From Hyphomicrobiales bacterium (GTDB lineage Bacteria > Pseudomonadota > Alphaproteobacteria > Rhizobiales > Rhizobiaceae): a stretch of DNA of 64,000 nucleotides. Shown in pieces: positions 9,048 through 17,380 of the stretch; positions within the stretch are counted from its first letter, which is position 1; every line of letters begins with the position of its first letter. The stretch lies in the NCBI GenBank assembly GCA_900466875.1, contig UBNQ01000007.1:1-64000 (forward strand). The letters run 5' to 3'. The notes beneath the pieces were generated by a model that saw only the letters and a program-made list of their open reading frames with translations, ran no database searches and was not told the DNA's origin. Position numbers and translations under genes: made by a program.

Positions 9048-9563
9048 TTACGTGCAGCACTTTGACTCATTGGCTGTCGGCCCGCAGCAAGATGATTTGG
9101 GCTGTTCCTTCGCCAGCCACCGATCTCTCGGCTTGCAGCTCGCTGGCCGAGCGGGAAGGGAAACCTCGAAGGAGCCGGCGACGAGCCGAGGCGCGGGCGC
9201 GCAGTAGAGGGCCATCGGCCGCTCTCCGTCGCTGACCTCGAACGTCAGCTTTGCCGTCGGCTCGAGCCGCACATGGTCTGCTACCTTGCGGATAATCGCC
9301 GAGAACTTGCCGGCCGGCATGTGTGTACGGCCATCCTCGTCGATATCCCAGAGCTGGACGAAGATCTCCAACCAGGCTTCCGGGTTGGCGCCGCAGTCGA
9401 GCGCCGAAAACATCCCGGCCTTGACCTCGGTGACGTGATAGCCAGGCCGAACGGGACTGCCCTCATAACTGAACACCAGCGGGGCATCGGGCGCCACTGC
9501 GAGCACATCGAGAAGATGGCCGAGACTGATGTCGGTAGAAACTGACTTGTCGATCGCGTTCAT
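9048..9563 (-). CDS. DUF6428 family protein of arsenic operons
   Basis: 171 aa, no signal peptide or membrane segment. The N-terminus LGHLLDVLAVAPDAPLVFSYEG and the central GYHVTEVKAGMFSALDCGAN block match the small DUF6428 family often found next to ArsR and arsenite resistance genes. The C-terminus is cysteine-bearing (SSCCGPTANESKCCT), which could bind a thiophilic metalloid; that is inference. It is divergent from arsR at 9602 across 38 bases and so probably shares its operator. Biochemical role unknown. Confidence 0.7.
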   Translation of the reverse strand: MNAIDKSVSTDISLGHLLDVLAVAPDAPLVFSYEGSPVRPGYHVTEVKAGMFSALDCGANPEAWLEIFVQLWDIDEDGRTHMPAGKFSAIIRKVADHVRLEPTAKLTFEVSDGERPMALYCAPAPRLVAGSFEVSLPARPASCKPRDRWLAKEQPKSSCCGPTANESKCCT

Positions 9564-9583
9564 ATGAGTTATCCATCCAATAG

Positions 9584-9599
9584 TTCAAGGATTGTTGAA
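9584..9599. promoter_or_regulatory. Candidate ArsR operator
   Basis: Inverted repeat TTCAA-GGATTG-TTGAA in the 38-base divergent gap between the DUF6428 gene and arsR, ending 2 bases before the arsR ATG. Outer CATCC / GGATG pieces (9574, 9604) roughly continue the symmetry. Position suits autorepression of arsR and joint control of both arms. Confidence 0.45.
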
Positions 9600-9601
9600 G
9601 T

Positions 9602-9961
9602 ATGGATGAACGTCAAGCCCTTTCGTCATTTGCGGCGCTGTCGCAGGAGACCCGCCTTGCCATCGTCCGAGCGCTGGTCGTGGCCGGGCCAGAAGGATTG
9701 GCAGCAGGCGTGATCGCCGAGCGCATGGGCGTTTCCGCCACGAATGTCTCCTTCCATTTGAAAGAGCTCGAGCGGTCGGGATTGATCTCGCAGCGAAGGG
9801 AATCCCGCTCGATCATCTACAGCGCCAGCTACGAGGCCCTCGCCGATCTCATCAAATTCCTGATGGAAGACTGCTGCGCCGGTCATCCGACGATCAGGAA
9901 GCACGTCGAGCGTGCTGACGACTGCTGCATCCCGGCCGACGAGGGTGAGGTCGTTGCGTAG
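9602..9961 (+). CDS. arsR: ArsR-family metalloid-responsive repressor
   Basis: 119 aa winged-helix protein: LSQETRLAIVRALV, then the recognition region MGVSATNVSFHLKELERSGLI and SIIYSASYEAL. Vicinal cysteines near the C-terminus (EDCCAG and DDCC) are the likely As(III)-binding thiolates, placed as in the type of ArsR found in rhizobia and acidophiles rather than in helix alpha-3 as in the R773 type. It overlaps the MFS exporter and is divergent from the DUF6428 gene. Repression relieved by arsenite is inferred from family and context. Confidence 0.88.
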   Translation: MDERQALSSFAALSQETRLAIVRALVVAGPEGLAAGVIAERMGVSATNVSFHLKELERSGLISQRRESRSIIYSASYEALADLIKFLMEDCCAGHPTIRKHVERADDCCIPADEGEVVA

Positions 9962-11156
9962 TTCGAAAATCCCGGCCGGGCTTGTCTCGGCTCTCGGTCT
10001 GACGCAGATCATAGGTTACGGCACCCTCTATTACAGCTTCAGTATCCTGGCCCCCGGCATGGCGGCTGATCTCGGCTTGTCGCTGGCCGAAGTGTTTGGG
10101 GTCTTCTCCGTGTCCCTGCTCATCGGTGGCCTGTCGGCGACCTATATCGGCAAGCAGATGGACCGGATCGGTGCTGCCACGATCATGACCATCGGCTCTG
10201 CCCTTGCCGCACTGACACTTGCCCTTTGCGCCTGGTCACCCTCGATCGCGATCTTCGCCATCGCCATCATCCTGCTCGAAGTCTCGTCCGGCATGGTCCA
10301 GTATCAGGCGGCATTCGCGGCGCTGGTCGAGAGCGATCCCCGCACAGCCTCCCGCAGCATCACTTACCTGACGCTGATCGGCGGCTTTGCCTCAACGATC
10401 TTCTGGCCGATTTCGGCGACGCTCACCGGCTATCTGTCCTGGCGGGAGATCTATCTCGTCTTTGCGGCGCTGAACCTGTTCCTCTGCATGCCGCTGCACT
10501 TCTGGATCCGAAGCCTCGGGAAGAAGGCAGGCGACGCGGCGGCCCGACCGCGCGAGACGGTGATCGGCGCGATCCCGCCGCATGCCCGGCGCCGCGCGAT
10601 GGTGATCGTCAGCTTTGCCTTCGCGCTTCTCGGCTTCACGCTCGCCGCGATCCTTGCCCATATGGTGCCGATGCTGGGATCGATCGGGCTCGGGGCTGCA
10701 GCGGTTGTGATCGGCTCGCTGTTCGGCCCGGCGCAGGTTCTGAGCCGTCTGATCAACATGGTTTTTGGGAAGAACCTGTCGCCGCCGGGGCTTGCCGTCC
10801 TGTCGGCCGTGCTCATCGTCTTTGGCGTCCTAATCCTGCTGATGACAGGCAACTGGCTTCCGGGTGCGGTCGCCTTCGCCATTTGTCTCGGGCTCGGTTC
10901 CGGCATCAACAGCATCGCACAGGGAAGCCTGCCGCTTTTTCTGTTTGGATCGGACGGATATGGCGCGATCACCGGCAAGATGGCGGCCGCCCGTCTGGCG
11001 GTTGGCGCCGGCGCGCCCTTCGTGTTCGCGGCGGCCATGGAGAATATCGGGCTGAGCTTCGCCCTCGTCGCAAACGCATGCCTTGGGGCGATCAGCATTG
11101 CGGCATTCGTCGCGGTGGCCGCCTCCTGCCGGCAGCCTGCCACCGCGACGGTCTGA
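9954..11156 (+). CDS. MFS exporter, probable ArsK-type arsenite / organoarsenical efflux
   Basis: About 400 aa with twelve predicted hydrophobic segments and an MFS cytoplasmic loop motif (GKQMDRIGA) between helices 2 and 3. The TTG at 9954 is preferred over the upstream ATG at 9912 because GAGGGTGAGG lies just before it and the longer version only adds arsR overlap. It overlaps the last codons of arsR, so the two are co-transcribed. ArsK is an MFS trivalent-arsenical exporter described in Agrobacterium, and this gene sits in the equivalent setting; identity to ArsK versus another MFS drug exporter needs alignment. Confidence 0.75.
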   Translation: MRSSKIPAGLVSALGLTQIIGYGTLYYSFSILAPGMAADLGLSLAEVFGVFSVSLLIGGLSATYIGKQMDRIGAATIMTIGSALAALTLALCAWSPSIAIFAIAIILLEVSSGMVQYQAAFAALVESDPRTASRSITYLTLIGGFASTIFWPISATLTGYLSWREIYLVFAALNLFLCMPLHFWIRSLGKKAGDAAARPRETVIGAIPPHARRRAMVIVSFAFALLGFTLAAILAHMVPMLGSIGLGAAAVVIGSLFGPAQVLSRLINMVFGKNLSPPGLAVLSAVLIVFGVLILLMTGNWLPGAVAFAICLGLGSGINSIAQGSLPLFLFGSDGYGAITGKMAAARLAVGAGAPFVFAAAMENIGLSFALVANACLGAISIAAFVAVAASCRQPATATV

Positions 11157-11160
11157 TCCG

Positions 11161-11871
11161 TCAGATCGACTTCAGCGAGACCCGCTTCTCGAGCTCGGCC
11201 GCCTCTTCCTTCCGCTCGCTATATCGGTCGGTGAGGTAGGAAGAGGCATCGCGGGTCATGATGGTGAGTTTCACCAGTTCCTCGCAGACATCGACGACGC
11301 GGTCATAGTAGGAAGACGGCTTCATCCGGCCATCGGTGTCGAATTCCTGAAACGCCTTCGCAACGCTGCTTTGATTAGGGATGGTGATCATCCTCATCCA
11401 GCGGCCGAGGATGCGCAACTGGTTCACAGCGTTGAAGGACTGACTGCCGCCGGAGACCTCCATCACCGCCAGTGTCTTGCCCTGGGTGGGGCGGACGGAG
11501 CCGAGCGACAGCGGAATCCAGTCGATCTGCGCTTTCATGATGCCTGTCATCGCGCCGTGGCGCTCCGGGCTAATCCAGACCTGGCCTTCCGACCATTGCG
11601 TGAGGTCGCGCAGTTCCTGAACCTTGGGATGGCTGACAGGTGCCTCGTCCGGGAGCGGCAATCCGGCCGGATCGAATATCCGCACCTCGCATCCGAGGCG
11701 TTCGAGCAGCCGACGGACTTCGAAGGCAAGGAGACGGCTATAAGACACTTCCCGGAGCGATCCATAGAGGATCAGGATTCTGGGCTTGTGCATCGAGAAT
11801 GCCGGCCGAAGGGATTCTGGCGCGATGGGCTGAAGATGGTCGCCGTGCAGTGCGGGAAATGTCTCAGACAA
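11161..11871 (-). CDS. arsH: ArsH NADPH-dependent FMN reductase / organoarsenical oxidase
   Basis: 236 aa flavodoxin-fold protein. The FMN phosphate loop is seen in [11 protein letters not shown], followed by [18 protein letters not shown] and [12 protein letters not shown], all ArsH hallmarks. ArsH oxidises methylarsenite and aromatic trivalent arsenicals to less toxic pentavalent forms. The start is a TTG at 11871 that overlaps the arsC stop; an ATG further upstream would only add sequence overlapping arsC. It is the last gene of the minus-strand ars operon and ends 5 bases from the stop of the convergent MFS exporter. Confidence 0.9.
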   Translation of the reverse strand: MSETFPALHGDHLQPIAPESLRPAFSMHKPRILILYGSLREVSYSRLLAFEVRRLLERLGCEVRIFDPAGLPLPDEAPVSHPKVQELRDLTQWSEGQVWISPERHGAMTGIMKAQIDWIPLSLGSVRPTQGKTLAVMEVSGGSQSFNAVNQLRILGRWMRMITIPNQSSVAKAFQEFDTDGRMKPSSYYDRVVDVCEELVKLTIMTRDASSYLTDRYSERKEEAAELEKRVSLKSI

Positions 11872-12289
11872 TGCGCTTTTCTTCCTGGTCGAGGACCTGC
11901 TCGCCGTCTTCCTTGATGAACGGTCCATTGAAGGCGTCGACCGGCAGAATGTCGAGAACGACCTCCGAAGGGCGAGCAAGTCTGGTGCCAAGCGGCGTGA
12001 CGACGATTGGTCGGTTGATCAGGATCGGGGTGGCGATTATCGCGTCCAGCAACTGTTCATCCGTCAGACCCGGATTGTCGAGGCCGAGTTCCGCATACGG
12101 CGTGCCCTTCTCACGGATCGCTTCGCGGACCGTCAGGTCGGCATCCGCGATCATTTTTGAAAGCTTCTCGCGCGATGGCGGGTTCTGCAGGTATTCAATG
12201 ATGGTGGGCTCGATCCCGGCGGCGCGGATCAGCGCCAACGTGTTGCGAGACGTGCCGCAGGCCGGATTGTGATAGATGGTGGCGTCCAT
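11864..12289 (-). CDS. arsC: Glutaredoxin-coupled arsenate reductase
   Basis: 141 aa ArsC/Spx-family protein. The catalytic cysteine is Cys11 in [11 protein letters not shown], followed by the conserved arginine-bearing segment [19 protein letters not shown] that binds arsenate. It reduces As(V) to As(III) with glutathione and glutaredoxin. It lies directly after acr3, so product and exporter are co-expressed. A second, unrelated arsenate reductase is encoded upstream in the same operon. Confidence 0.94.
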   Translation of the reverse strand: MDATIYHNPACGTSRNTLALIRAAGIEPTIIEYLQNPPSREKLSKMIADADLTVREAIREKGTPYAELGLDNPGLTDEQLLDAIIATPILINRPIVVTPLGTRLARPSEVVLDILPVDAFNGPFIKEDGEQVLDQEEKRIV

Positions 12290-12291
12290 GG

Positions 12292-13350
12292 TCAGGTCCT
12301 TTCGGTGATGATGTTGCGGGAGACGGCCGGTGATGCCTCATACCAACCCTTCGAGCGGTTCACGATCCAGACGACCGATAGCATCACAGGCACCTCAATC
12401 AGGACACCGACGACGGTGGCGAGTGCCGCGCCCGACTGAAATCCGAAAAGGCTGATGGCGGCGGCAACCGCAAGTTCGAAGAAGTTGCTGGCACCGATGA
12501 GCGCTGACGGCCCGGCGACACAATGGCGCTCGCCTGCCATGCGATTCAAAAGATAGGCCAGTCCAGAGTTCAGATAGACCTGGATCAGGATTGGCACGGC
12601 CAGCAACGCTATGATGGCCGGCTTGGCGATGATCTGCTCGCCTTGGAAGGCGAACAGGAGCACTAGCGTGGCGAGGAGCGCGACGAGCGATACCGGCTGC
12701 AGCTTCCCAAGCAAGCGGTCGAGCGCGCCCGTCGTGCCGTCGGCCGTCAGGCAGCTCCGCAGCACCTGGGCAATGATGACAGGCACGACAATGTAGAGAG
12801 CAACCGACAGAGCGAGCGTCGCCCAAGGCACGGTAATGGCAGAGAGGCCGAGCAGCAGGCCGACGATCGGCGCAAAGGCGACGACCATGATCGCGTCGTT
12901 CAGCGCGACCTGCGAGAGGGTGAATAGCGGCTCGCCCCGTGTCAGGTTCGACCAGACGAAGACCATGGCGGTGCAGGGGGCCGCGGCGAGAATGATCAGG
13001 CCTGCGATATAGGAGTCGATCTGGTCCGCCGGCAGATAGGGCCGGAAAAGCCAGCCGACGAAGAGCCATCCCAGCAATGCCATCGAGAACGGCTTGATCG
13101 CCCAGTTGATGATCAGCGTGACGCCGATCCCGCGCCAGTAGGAGCCGACCTGCGCCAGCGACCGGAAATCGATCTTCAGCAGCATTGGAATGATCATCAG
13201 CCAGATCAGGATCGCGACGGGAATGTTGACCCTGGCGATCTCGGCGGCACCAACGATCTGGAAGACGCCAGGCATCAGGTGGCCGATGGCAACGCCGACT
13301 GCAATGCAGAGAAAGACCCAGATGGTCAGGTATCGTTCGAAGGTGGACAT
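12292..13350 (-). CDS. acr3: ACR3-family arsenite efflux permease
   Basis: 352 aa, about ten hydrophobic segments. The conserved cysteine of ACR3 transporters is present in AAAPCTAMVFVWSNL (about residue 120), and NDAIMVVAFAPIV and GASNFFELAVAAAISLFG are characteristic. The start ATG at 13350 overlaps the TGA of the upstream reductase, which replaces a longer frame that would run through that gene. It exports As(OH)3 or its anion using the proton gradient. Confidence 0.94.
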   Translation of the reverse strand: MSTFERYLTIWVFLCIAVGVAIGHLMPGVFQIVGAAEIARVNIPVAILIWLMIIPMLLKIDFRSLAQVGSYWRGIGVTLIINWAIKPFSMALLGWLFVGWLFRPYLPADQIDSYIAGLIILAAAPCTAMVFVWSNLTRGEPLFTLSQVALNDAIMVVAFAPIVGLLLGLSAITVPWATLALSVALYIVVPVIIAQVLRSCLTADGTTGALDRLLGKLQPVSLVALLATLVLLFAFQGEQIIAKPAIIALLAVPILIQVYLNSGLAYLLNRMAGERHCVAGPSALIGASNFFELAVAAAISLFGFQSGAALATVVGVLIEVPVMLSVVWIVNRSKGWYEASPAVSRNIITERT

Positions 13351-13877
13351 CAGGCTGACTTTCCTTGCGTTGACGTCGAACCCTCCATCGCGCCGATCTG
13401 GCGGAGCTTTGTCTCCAGCGCCAACCGATCGATGGACGCAAGCGGCAGGTTCAAGAATGCGAGGATGCGGTTCTTGAGGAAGCGGGCCGCCTGCGCGAAG
13501 GCGCGCTGCTTGTCTACATCGAGGCCGGAAACCGCGGCGGGATCCTCGACGCCCCAGTGGGCGGTCATAGGATGGCCGATCCACACGGGGCAGGCCTCGC
13601 CGGCGGCGCTGTCGCAGACCGTGAAGATGAAGTCCATCTCCGGTGCGCCGGGTGCGGCGAACACATCCCAGCTCTTCGAGGAGAAGCCGGTTGATTGATA
13701 GCCGAGCGTTGCCAATTCCTTCAGGGCATAAGGATTGACCTCGCCCTTCGGCTGGCTGCCGGCGGAGTATGACTTGAACAGACCGCCGCCCTCTCTGTTG
13801 AGGATGGATTCGGCGAGAATAGAGCGAGCGGAATTGCCCGTGCAGAGGAACAGCACGTTATAGGTCTTGTTGGTCAT
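13350..13877 (-). CDS. arsC: LMW-phosphatase-type arsenate reductase
   Basis: 175 aa. The P-loop CTGNSARS (Cys12-x5-Arg18) and the later VCDSAAGEACPVW segment with redox cysteines are those of thioredoxin-linked arsenate reductases of the low-molecular-weight tyrosine phosphatase family; HWGVEDPA supplies the acidic general-acid region. Stop overlaps the acr3 start. The length is slightly above the 130-140 aa of the classical enzyme owing to a C-terminal tail. Having both arsenate reductase types in one operon is frequent in rhizobia. Confidence 0.92.
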   Translation of the reverse strand: MTNKTYNVLFLCTGNSARSILAESILNREGGGLFKSYSAGSQPKGEVNPYALKELATLGYQSTGFSSKSWDVFAAPGAPEMDFIFTVCDSAAGEACPVWIGHPMTAHWGVEDPAAVSGLDVDKQRAFAQAARFLKNRILAFLNLPLASIDRLALETKLRQIGAMEGSTSTQGKSA

Positions 13878-13892
13878 GGTCGTGGTCCGTGG

Positions 13893-14340
13893 TTAGGTCG
13901 GAGGCCTGTTGAGCTTCATGATGGTCGCCGACGATGGGCAGATGGAGGAAAGCTGGCGGGTTGCGAGAACGGCTGCCGGCACTTCGGCCCGCGGAACCTC
14001 AGAAAACCCGATGGTCGAGAAGAACGGTGCGGTGCTTGTGGTCGCGAGGAAGACATCGCCATCGACGTCGCGCAGCGTTGCCTCGACGAGCGACCGGCCG
14101 AACCCAAAACTCCGATGCGCCGGCAGAATGACAACAGACCGCAGCAGATAATCGCCGGCGCAGCGTTCGAGGCCGGCATAGCCGATCGTTTTGGCCGTCG
14201 CCTGAGACTGCTGCGAAGAAGGCGCGGTCCTCATCTTCAATATCATCGGTCCGGAGATCCGCAGCACGAAGCGCGTCGCTACCGGCCACTTCGTGCAATG
14301 CGATCGCGCTCAACATGGCTTCGCCACTGGCGCGCAGCAT
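13893..14340 (-). pseudogene. ArsN2-like GNAT acetyltransferase, frameshifted
   Basis: Two frames together make one GNAT protein. From the minus-strand start near 14340 or 14316 the first frame reads MLSAIALHEVAGSDALRA and continues to VSGDGQ; from about 14195 the coherent continuation TIGYAGLERCAGDYLLRSV with the acetyl-CoA loop HRSFGFGRSLVEA is one frame away. The switch falls at CAAAACG, where CAAACG would give a continuous GDGQTIGYAG. The cause is therefore one extra A in a short A run, either a real mutation or a sequencing error. The intact family is found with ars genes. It overlaps the 3' end of arsR. Confidence 0.72.
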
Positions 14341-14663
14341 GGCGTCAGTTCTGCGATCAGGGGTGCGCAAAGCTCTGTCGAACCGCCGCAGCAGTCCTTC
14401 AGCAAGAATAGTGTCAGGTCGCGCAGGCCGTCGAGGTCGGCCCGGTAGATGATCGATCGGCTTTGGCGCTCGCTCTTGACCAATCCGGCACGGGACAACG
14501 TCGCAAGATGCGCCGACATCGTGTTCTGCGGAACATCAAGGAGCCGGGCGAGTTCGCCAGCCGGAATACCACCCGGCTCGTGCCGCACGAGCAGGCGAAA
14601 CGTCTCGAGGCGGGTGTTTTGTGCCAAGGCCGAAAGGGCGGCTATCGCATTCTTGTTTTCCAT
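14310..14663 (-). CDS. arsR: ArsR-family repressor heading the minus-strand ars operon
   Basis: 117 aa winged-helix regulator: LSALAQNTRLETFRLLV, recognition helix LLDVPQNTMSAHLATLSRAGLV, then SIIYRADLDGL. Cysteine pairs KDCCGG and TPCCAPVAKPC at the C-terminus are likely As(III) ligands. It is only distantly similar to the ArsR at 9602. It is the first gene of the operon arsR-(arsN2)-arsC-acr3-arsC-arsH and its start codon is covered by a perfect palindrome, which fits autorepression. Confidence 0.9.
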   Translation of the reverse strand: MENKNAIAALSALAQNTRLETFRLLVRHEPGGIPAGELARLLDVPQNTMSAHLATLSRAGLVKSERQSRSIIYRADLDGLRDLTLFLLKDCCGGSTELCAPLIAELTPCCAPVAKPC

Positions 14664-14685
14664 ATATCCAGAATAATGGATATAT
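14662..14685. promoter_or_regulatory. Palindromic operator over the arsR start codon
   Basis: Perfect 9-base arms ATATATCCA and TGGATATAT around GAATAA. The left arm overlaps the arsR ATG (14661-14663 on the minus strand). Such AT-rich symmetric elements are typical ArsR targets; binding would block the promoter and the translation start region of the whole minus-strand ars operon. Confidence 0.65.
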
Positions 14686-14721
14686 AAAATCTGTCAATCC
14701 TCCAGTTGCGGGGCGTTATTT

Positions 14722-14749
14722 GGTCTTGAGAGGATTTGAACCGGCGACG
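14722..14749 (+). repeat. tRNA 3'-half-like repeat, copy 3
   Basis: Core GGTCTTGAGAGGATTTGAACC followed by GGCGACG. The minus-strand reading ends CAAGACCA, like a tRNA acceptor strand plus discriminator base. It is the only copy not positioned after a plus-strand gene: it lies between arsR and the SnoaL-like gene, both on the minus strand. Confidence 0.5.
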
Positions 14750-14820
14750 TTCACCTTCTCCTCGCTCGCCACGAGCGTTCAAAACGACTACGGCGTCCCG
14801 TCAAGCATCACACGTCTCAA

Positions 14821-15249
14821 TTAATGGGGCAGCGGATTCGTCGTTGCGAAAGAGTAACGCGCGATCTTCCACTTGCTGTCATCGCTTTTCTGGAAGATGA
14901 ATAGTTCGTGGTTGGCGTCTGGGACGCGCTGTTTAATCGCATTCACGGTGACATGCCCCTTCGAACTCGTCCGGACGAACGCCCAGTTCGGAGCGACCTG
15001 CACGACCTCCTCGACCGTCAGCTCAGTATCGAAAGTTATCGCCTGGAAGATGCCGTTGTACGCAGCCCGGATTGCATCGGCGCCAACCGTCGAGGGACTG
15101 TTTGGAGCCATGAAGACGCCGTCAGATGCGAATACAGTCAGCACGGTATCTGTGTCTGAGGCATTCAGTGCCGTCTCATAGGTCTGCAATGCCTCTTCGA
15201 CGCTAGCCTGGACCAGATTATCGTCGGCGGATTTCACGATCTTTTTCAT
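14821..15249 (-). CDS. SnoaL-like / NTF2-fold protein
   Basis: 142 aa from the ATG at 15249, which follows AAAGGAATG; a longer frame to 15336 lacks a binding site. The sequence ALQTYETALNASDTDTVLTVFASDGVFM and the C-terminal HELFIFQKSDDSKWKIARYSF match the YybH/SnoaL cone-fold family of small ligand-binding or isomerase-like proteins. No signal peptide is seen. It may belong with the exported amidohydrolase upstream, but the 200-base gap makes co-transcription uncertain. Function unknown. Confidence 0.8.
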   Translation of the reverse strand: MKKIVKSADDNLVQASVEEALQTYETALNASDTDTVLTVFASDGVFMAPNSPSTVGADAIRAAYNGIFQAITFDTELTVEEVVQVAPNWAFVRTSSKGHVTVNAIKQRVPDANHELFIFQKSDDSKWKIARYSFATTNPLPH

Positions 15250-15452
15250 AGTTTCGCATTCCTTTTCTGTCCGACTAACTAACGTTGGGCTCCAATTCGG
15301 TTTCAGCCTACGAGTAGCGTTCTGCGCCAACTGCAAAGCCTTTAACCCGAGATTTTCAAGGATCTATCAGCAGGAGTTAGAGGAGTTGCCGCGAGCGTCA
15401 TCATGAGCGACCGGGTGCGGGTGCAATTGATGTAAGTCCGGCACTAGCCAGT

Positions 15453-17249
15453 TCATTTTTCTCCGAAATAGGTGCCGAAATATTTCACGGGCGACCAATC
15501 CGGAAGGATCGCGGGTAGTTGCGGGGACAGACCGCTATAGTCCCGTGCCCCGAACACGACCCGGCCGTCCATGACAGTCAGAAGGGAAGAGACGGATTTG
15601 ATCTGGTCCTCCGGCACGGAAAAGTAGTCCCTGTCGAGGACAGAGAAATCCGCGAGATTGCCTGGCGCGATTCGGCCCATTTCCGATTCCGTGTCCATGA
15701 ACCACGCTGCACCAGTGGTGAACAGTTTCAGTGCCTCGGCGCGGGAAAGGCGATTGTCGCTTGCGAGGACCTCGGATCCGGACACGGACTTTCCCGAAAC
15801 CATCCAGCTTAACGCTACCCACGGATTGTATGTCGCGGCCCGGAACGCGTCAGTGGTCATGGCCAACGGGATACCGCTATCCACGAGCATGCGCAGGCGC
15901 GGGGTCTGCAACGCCTTCTCGCGACCATATGTCTTGATGAAACCATCCGCATGCAGCGCCATTTTGGCGTCCAGCGCGATTCCGCCACCCAGCTGCTTCA
16001 CCCGAGCGATGTTCTCCGGAGTGATGGTTTCAGCGTGTTCAAGGCTCCATTTCAGACCATCAAGCGGTGCCGTCTCGTTCACCTTCTCCAGAGAGTCGAG
16101 AAATGGGGTGATGTTCTCATTATAGCTAATGTGCATCCGGAACGGGATGCGCCGCTCGACCAGTTTCCTGACATCCTGCTCGACGAAATGCTTCATCTTC
16201 TCCGGCTCGATGATAATCGCGGGACGATCGAAGTTCTCGTGATCGTGCACTTCCGCACTCAGGACCTCGCCGGCGCCGCGATATTCATGGCCATGTTTCA
16301 AGGTAGGATGCAGGTTTTGCCCGACACCAATCGGTGCTGTTTTGGTAACCGCCTCGATATGCAAATCCACCATGCTACCGTTGCCGAGCTGCAAGTCCAC
16401 AAAGGGCATTCGTACATTAAGGCGATTGTCTTGTGCCAGCACGCTTACCCGCGCCTGGGCCTCGGGGTATGGCCATCTGGCGCCATTATCGATAACGGCG
16501 GTCACGCCAAACCGGTTCAAACCGTGAATGCTGTTGATCAGCGAACTCACCTGCTCGTCAAACGTAGGCTGCGGCACGGCCATCTCCAGCGCAACAAAAA
16601 GCCAGGTATTACCGAAGATCACACCTGTGGGCTTTCCGCTGCGGTCTAACTCGATTTCGGTGCCCTGCATCTTCGGGAAGCGGTCTGTACCTACGCCCAG
16701 TACGTCCATCGCGCGTTTGTTCAAGAAGGCTCGGTTGTAGGCATACTGCACGATCAGTGGGCGATCTGGCACGGCCTTCTGCAGTTCGTCCAATGTAGGG
16801 AAGCGGTTCTCTTCGAACTGATAGGGGGACCACCCGCCGATCACCTTGACCCATTGTCCTTCCGGCGTACGTGCGGCCTGCTCGCTCAGCATCGTCAGCG
16901 CCTGCCGCAGCGTCGGCACGCCATCCCATCGCATATTGTAGTTATAGGCCAAGTCGTTGAGGACATGTATGTGAGCATCGATGAGGCCGGGGATGAGCCT
17001 TCGGCTATGCGCATCGATGACCCTGGTCGCGGAACTCTTCAGACCGAGAATGTCCTCATCGGAGCCAACGGAATAAATGCGACCTTTCTTGACGGCAAGA
17101 GCAGACGCTTCGGTATGCCCACGCATGCCGGTGAAGATCTTTGCATTGACAACGATCAGATCGGCGCCGGGCTGTTCCTGGATTGTTTGCGCTTGGGCTG
17201 CGGAGAAGCAAGAAATCGCCAGAAACGCGAGGGATATTGTTCTGATCAT
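15453..17249 (-). CDS. Exported amidohydrolase (YtcJ / Amidohydro_3 type)
   Basis: 598 aa with a cleavable signal (MIRTISLAFLAISCFSAAQAQ). The metal-dependent TIM-barrel hydrolase pattern is present: GLIDAHIHVLND near residue 90 with the first two His ligands, HISYNEN and LKWSLEHAE in the middle, MTTDAFRA, and the C-terminal LADFSVLDRDYF beta-sandwich segment. Family members hydrolyse C-N bonds of amides, ureas or exoenzyme substrates, and the substrate cannot be deduced. It is divergent from a LysR regulator across 131 bases, its likely activator. Confidence 0.85.
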   Translation of the reverse strand: MIRTISLAFLAISCFSAAQAQTIQEQPGADLIVVNAKIFTGMRGHTEASALAVKKGRIYSVGSDEDILGLKSSATRVIDAHSRRLIPGLIDAHIHVLNDLAYNYNMRWDGVPTLRQALTMLSEQAARTPEGQWVKVIGGWSPYQFEENRFPTLDELQKAVPDRPLIVQYAYNRAFLNKRAMDVLGVGTDRFPKMQGTEIELDRSGKPTGVIFGNTWLFVALEMAVPQPTFDEQVSSLINSIHGLNRFGVTAVIDNGARWPYPEAQARVSVLAQDNRLNVRMPFVDLQLGNGSMVDLHIEAVTKTAPIGVGQNLHPTLKHGHEYRGAGEVLSAEVHDHENFDRPAIIIEPEKMKHFVEQDVRKLVERRIPFRMHISYNENITPFLDSLEKVNETAPLDGLKWSLEHAETITPENIARVKQLGGGIALDAKMALHADGFIKTYGREKALQTPRLRMLVDSGIPLAMTTDAFRAATYNPWVALSWMVSGKSVSGSEVLASDNRLSRAEALKLFTTGAAWFMDTESEMGRIAPGNLADFSVLDRDYFSVPEDQIKSVSSLLTVMDGRVVFGARDYSGLSPQLPAILPDWSPVKYFGTYFGEK

Positions 17250-17380
17250 TTGATCCTCTAGATCTGTGGTCCCGTAAGTCTTTTTATGAAGACCCTTTCA
17301 TTCGCGAAAACGTGTCATTGTCTCCAGCAGCCCGGTAGTCCTTGTGGACGTGAAGCGCTGTTGCAAAAAAAGGAACGCTC

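Noticed and set aside
9912-9953. Upstream ATG for the MFS exporter
   Set aside because: It only extends overlap with arsR; the TTG at 9954 has the better binding site.
11872-11991. Longer N-terminus for ArsH
   Set aside because: The added residues overlap arsC and resemble no ArsH; the overlapping TTG gives the family length.
14700-14820. Possible tRNA gene on the minus strand ending CAAGACCA
   Set aside because: No matching 5' acceptor strand, D arm or anticodon stem upstream; T stem does not pair.
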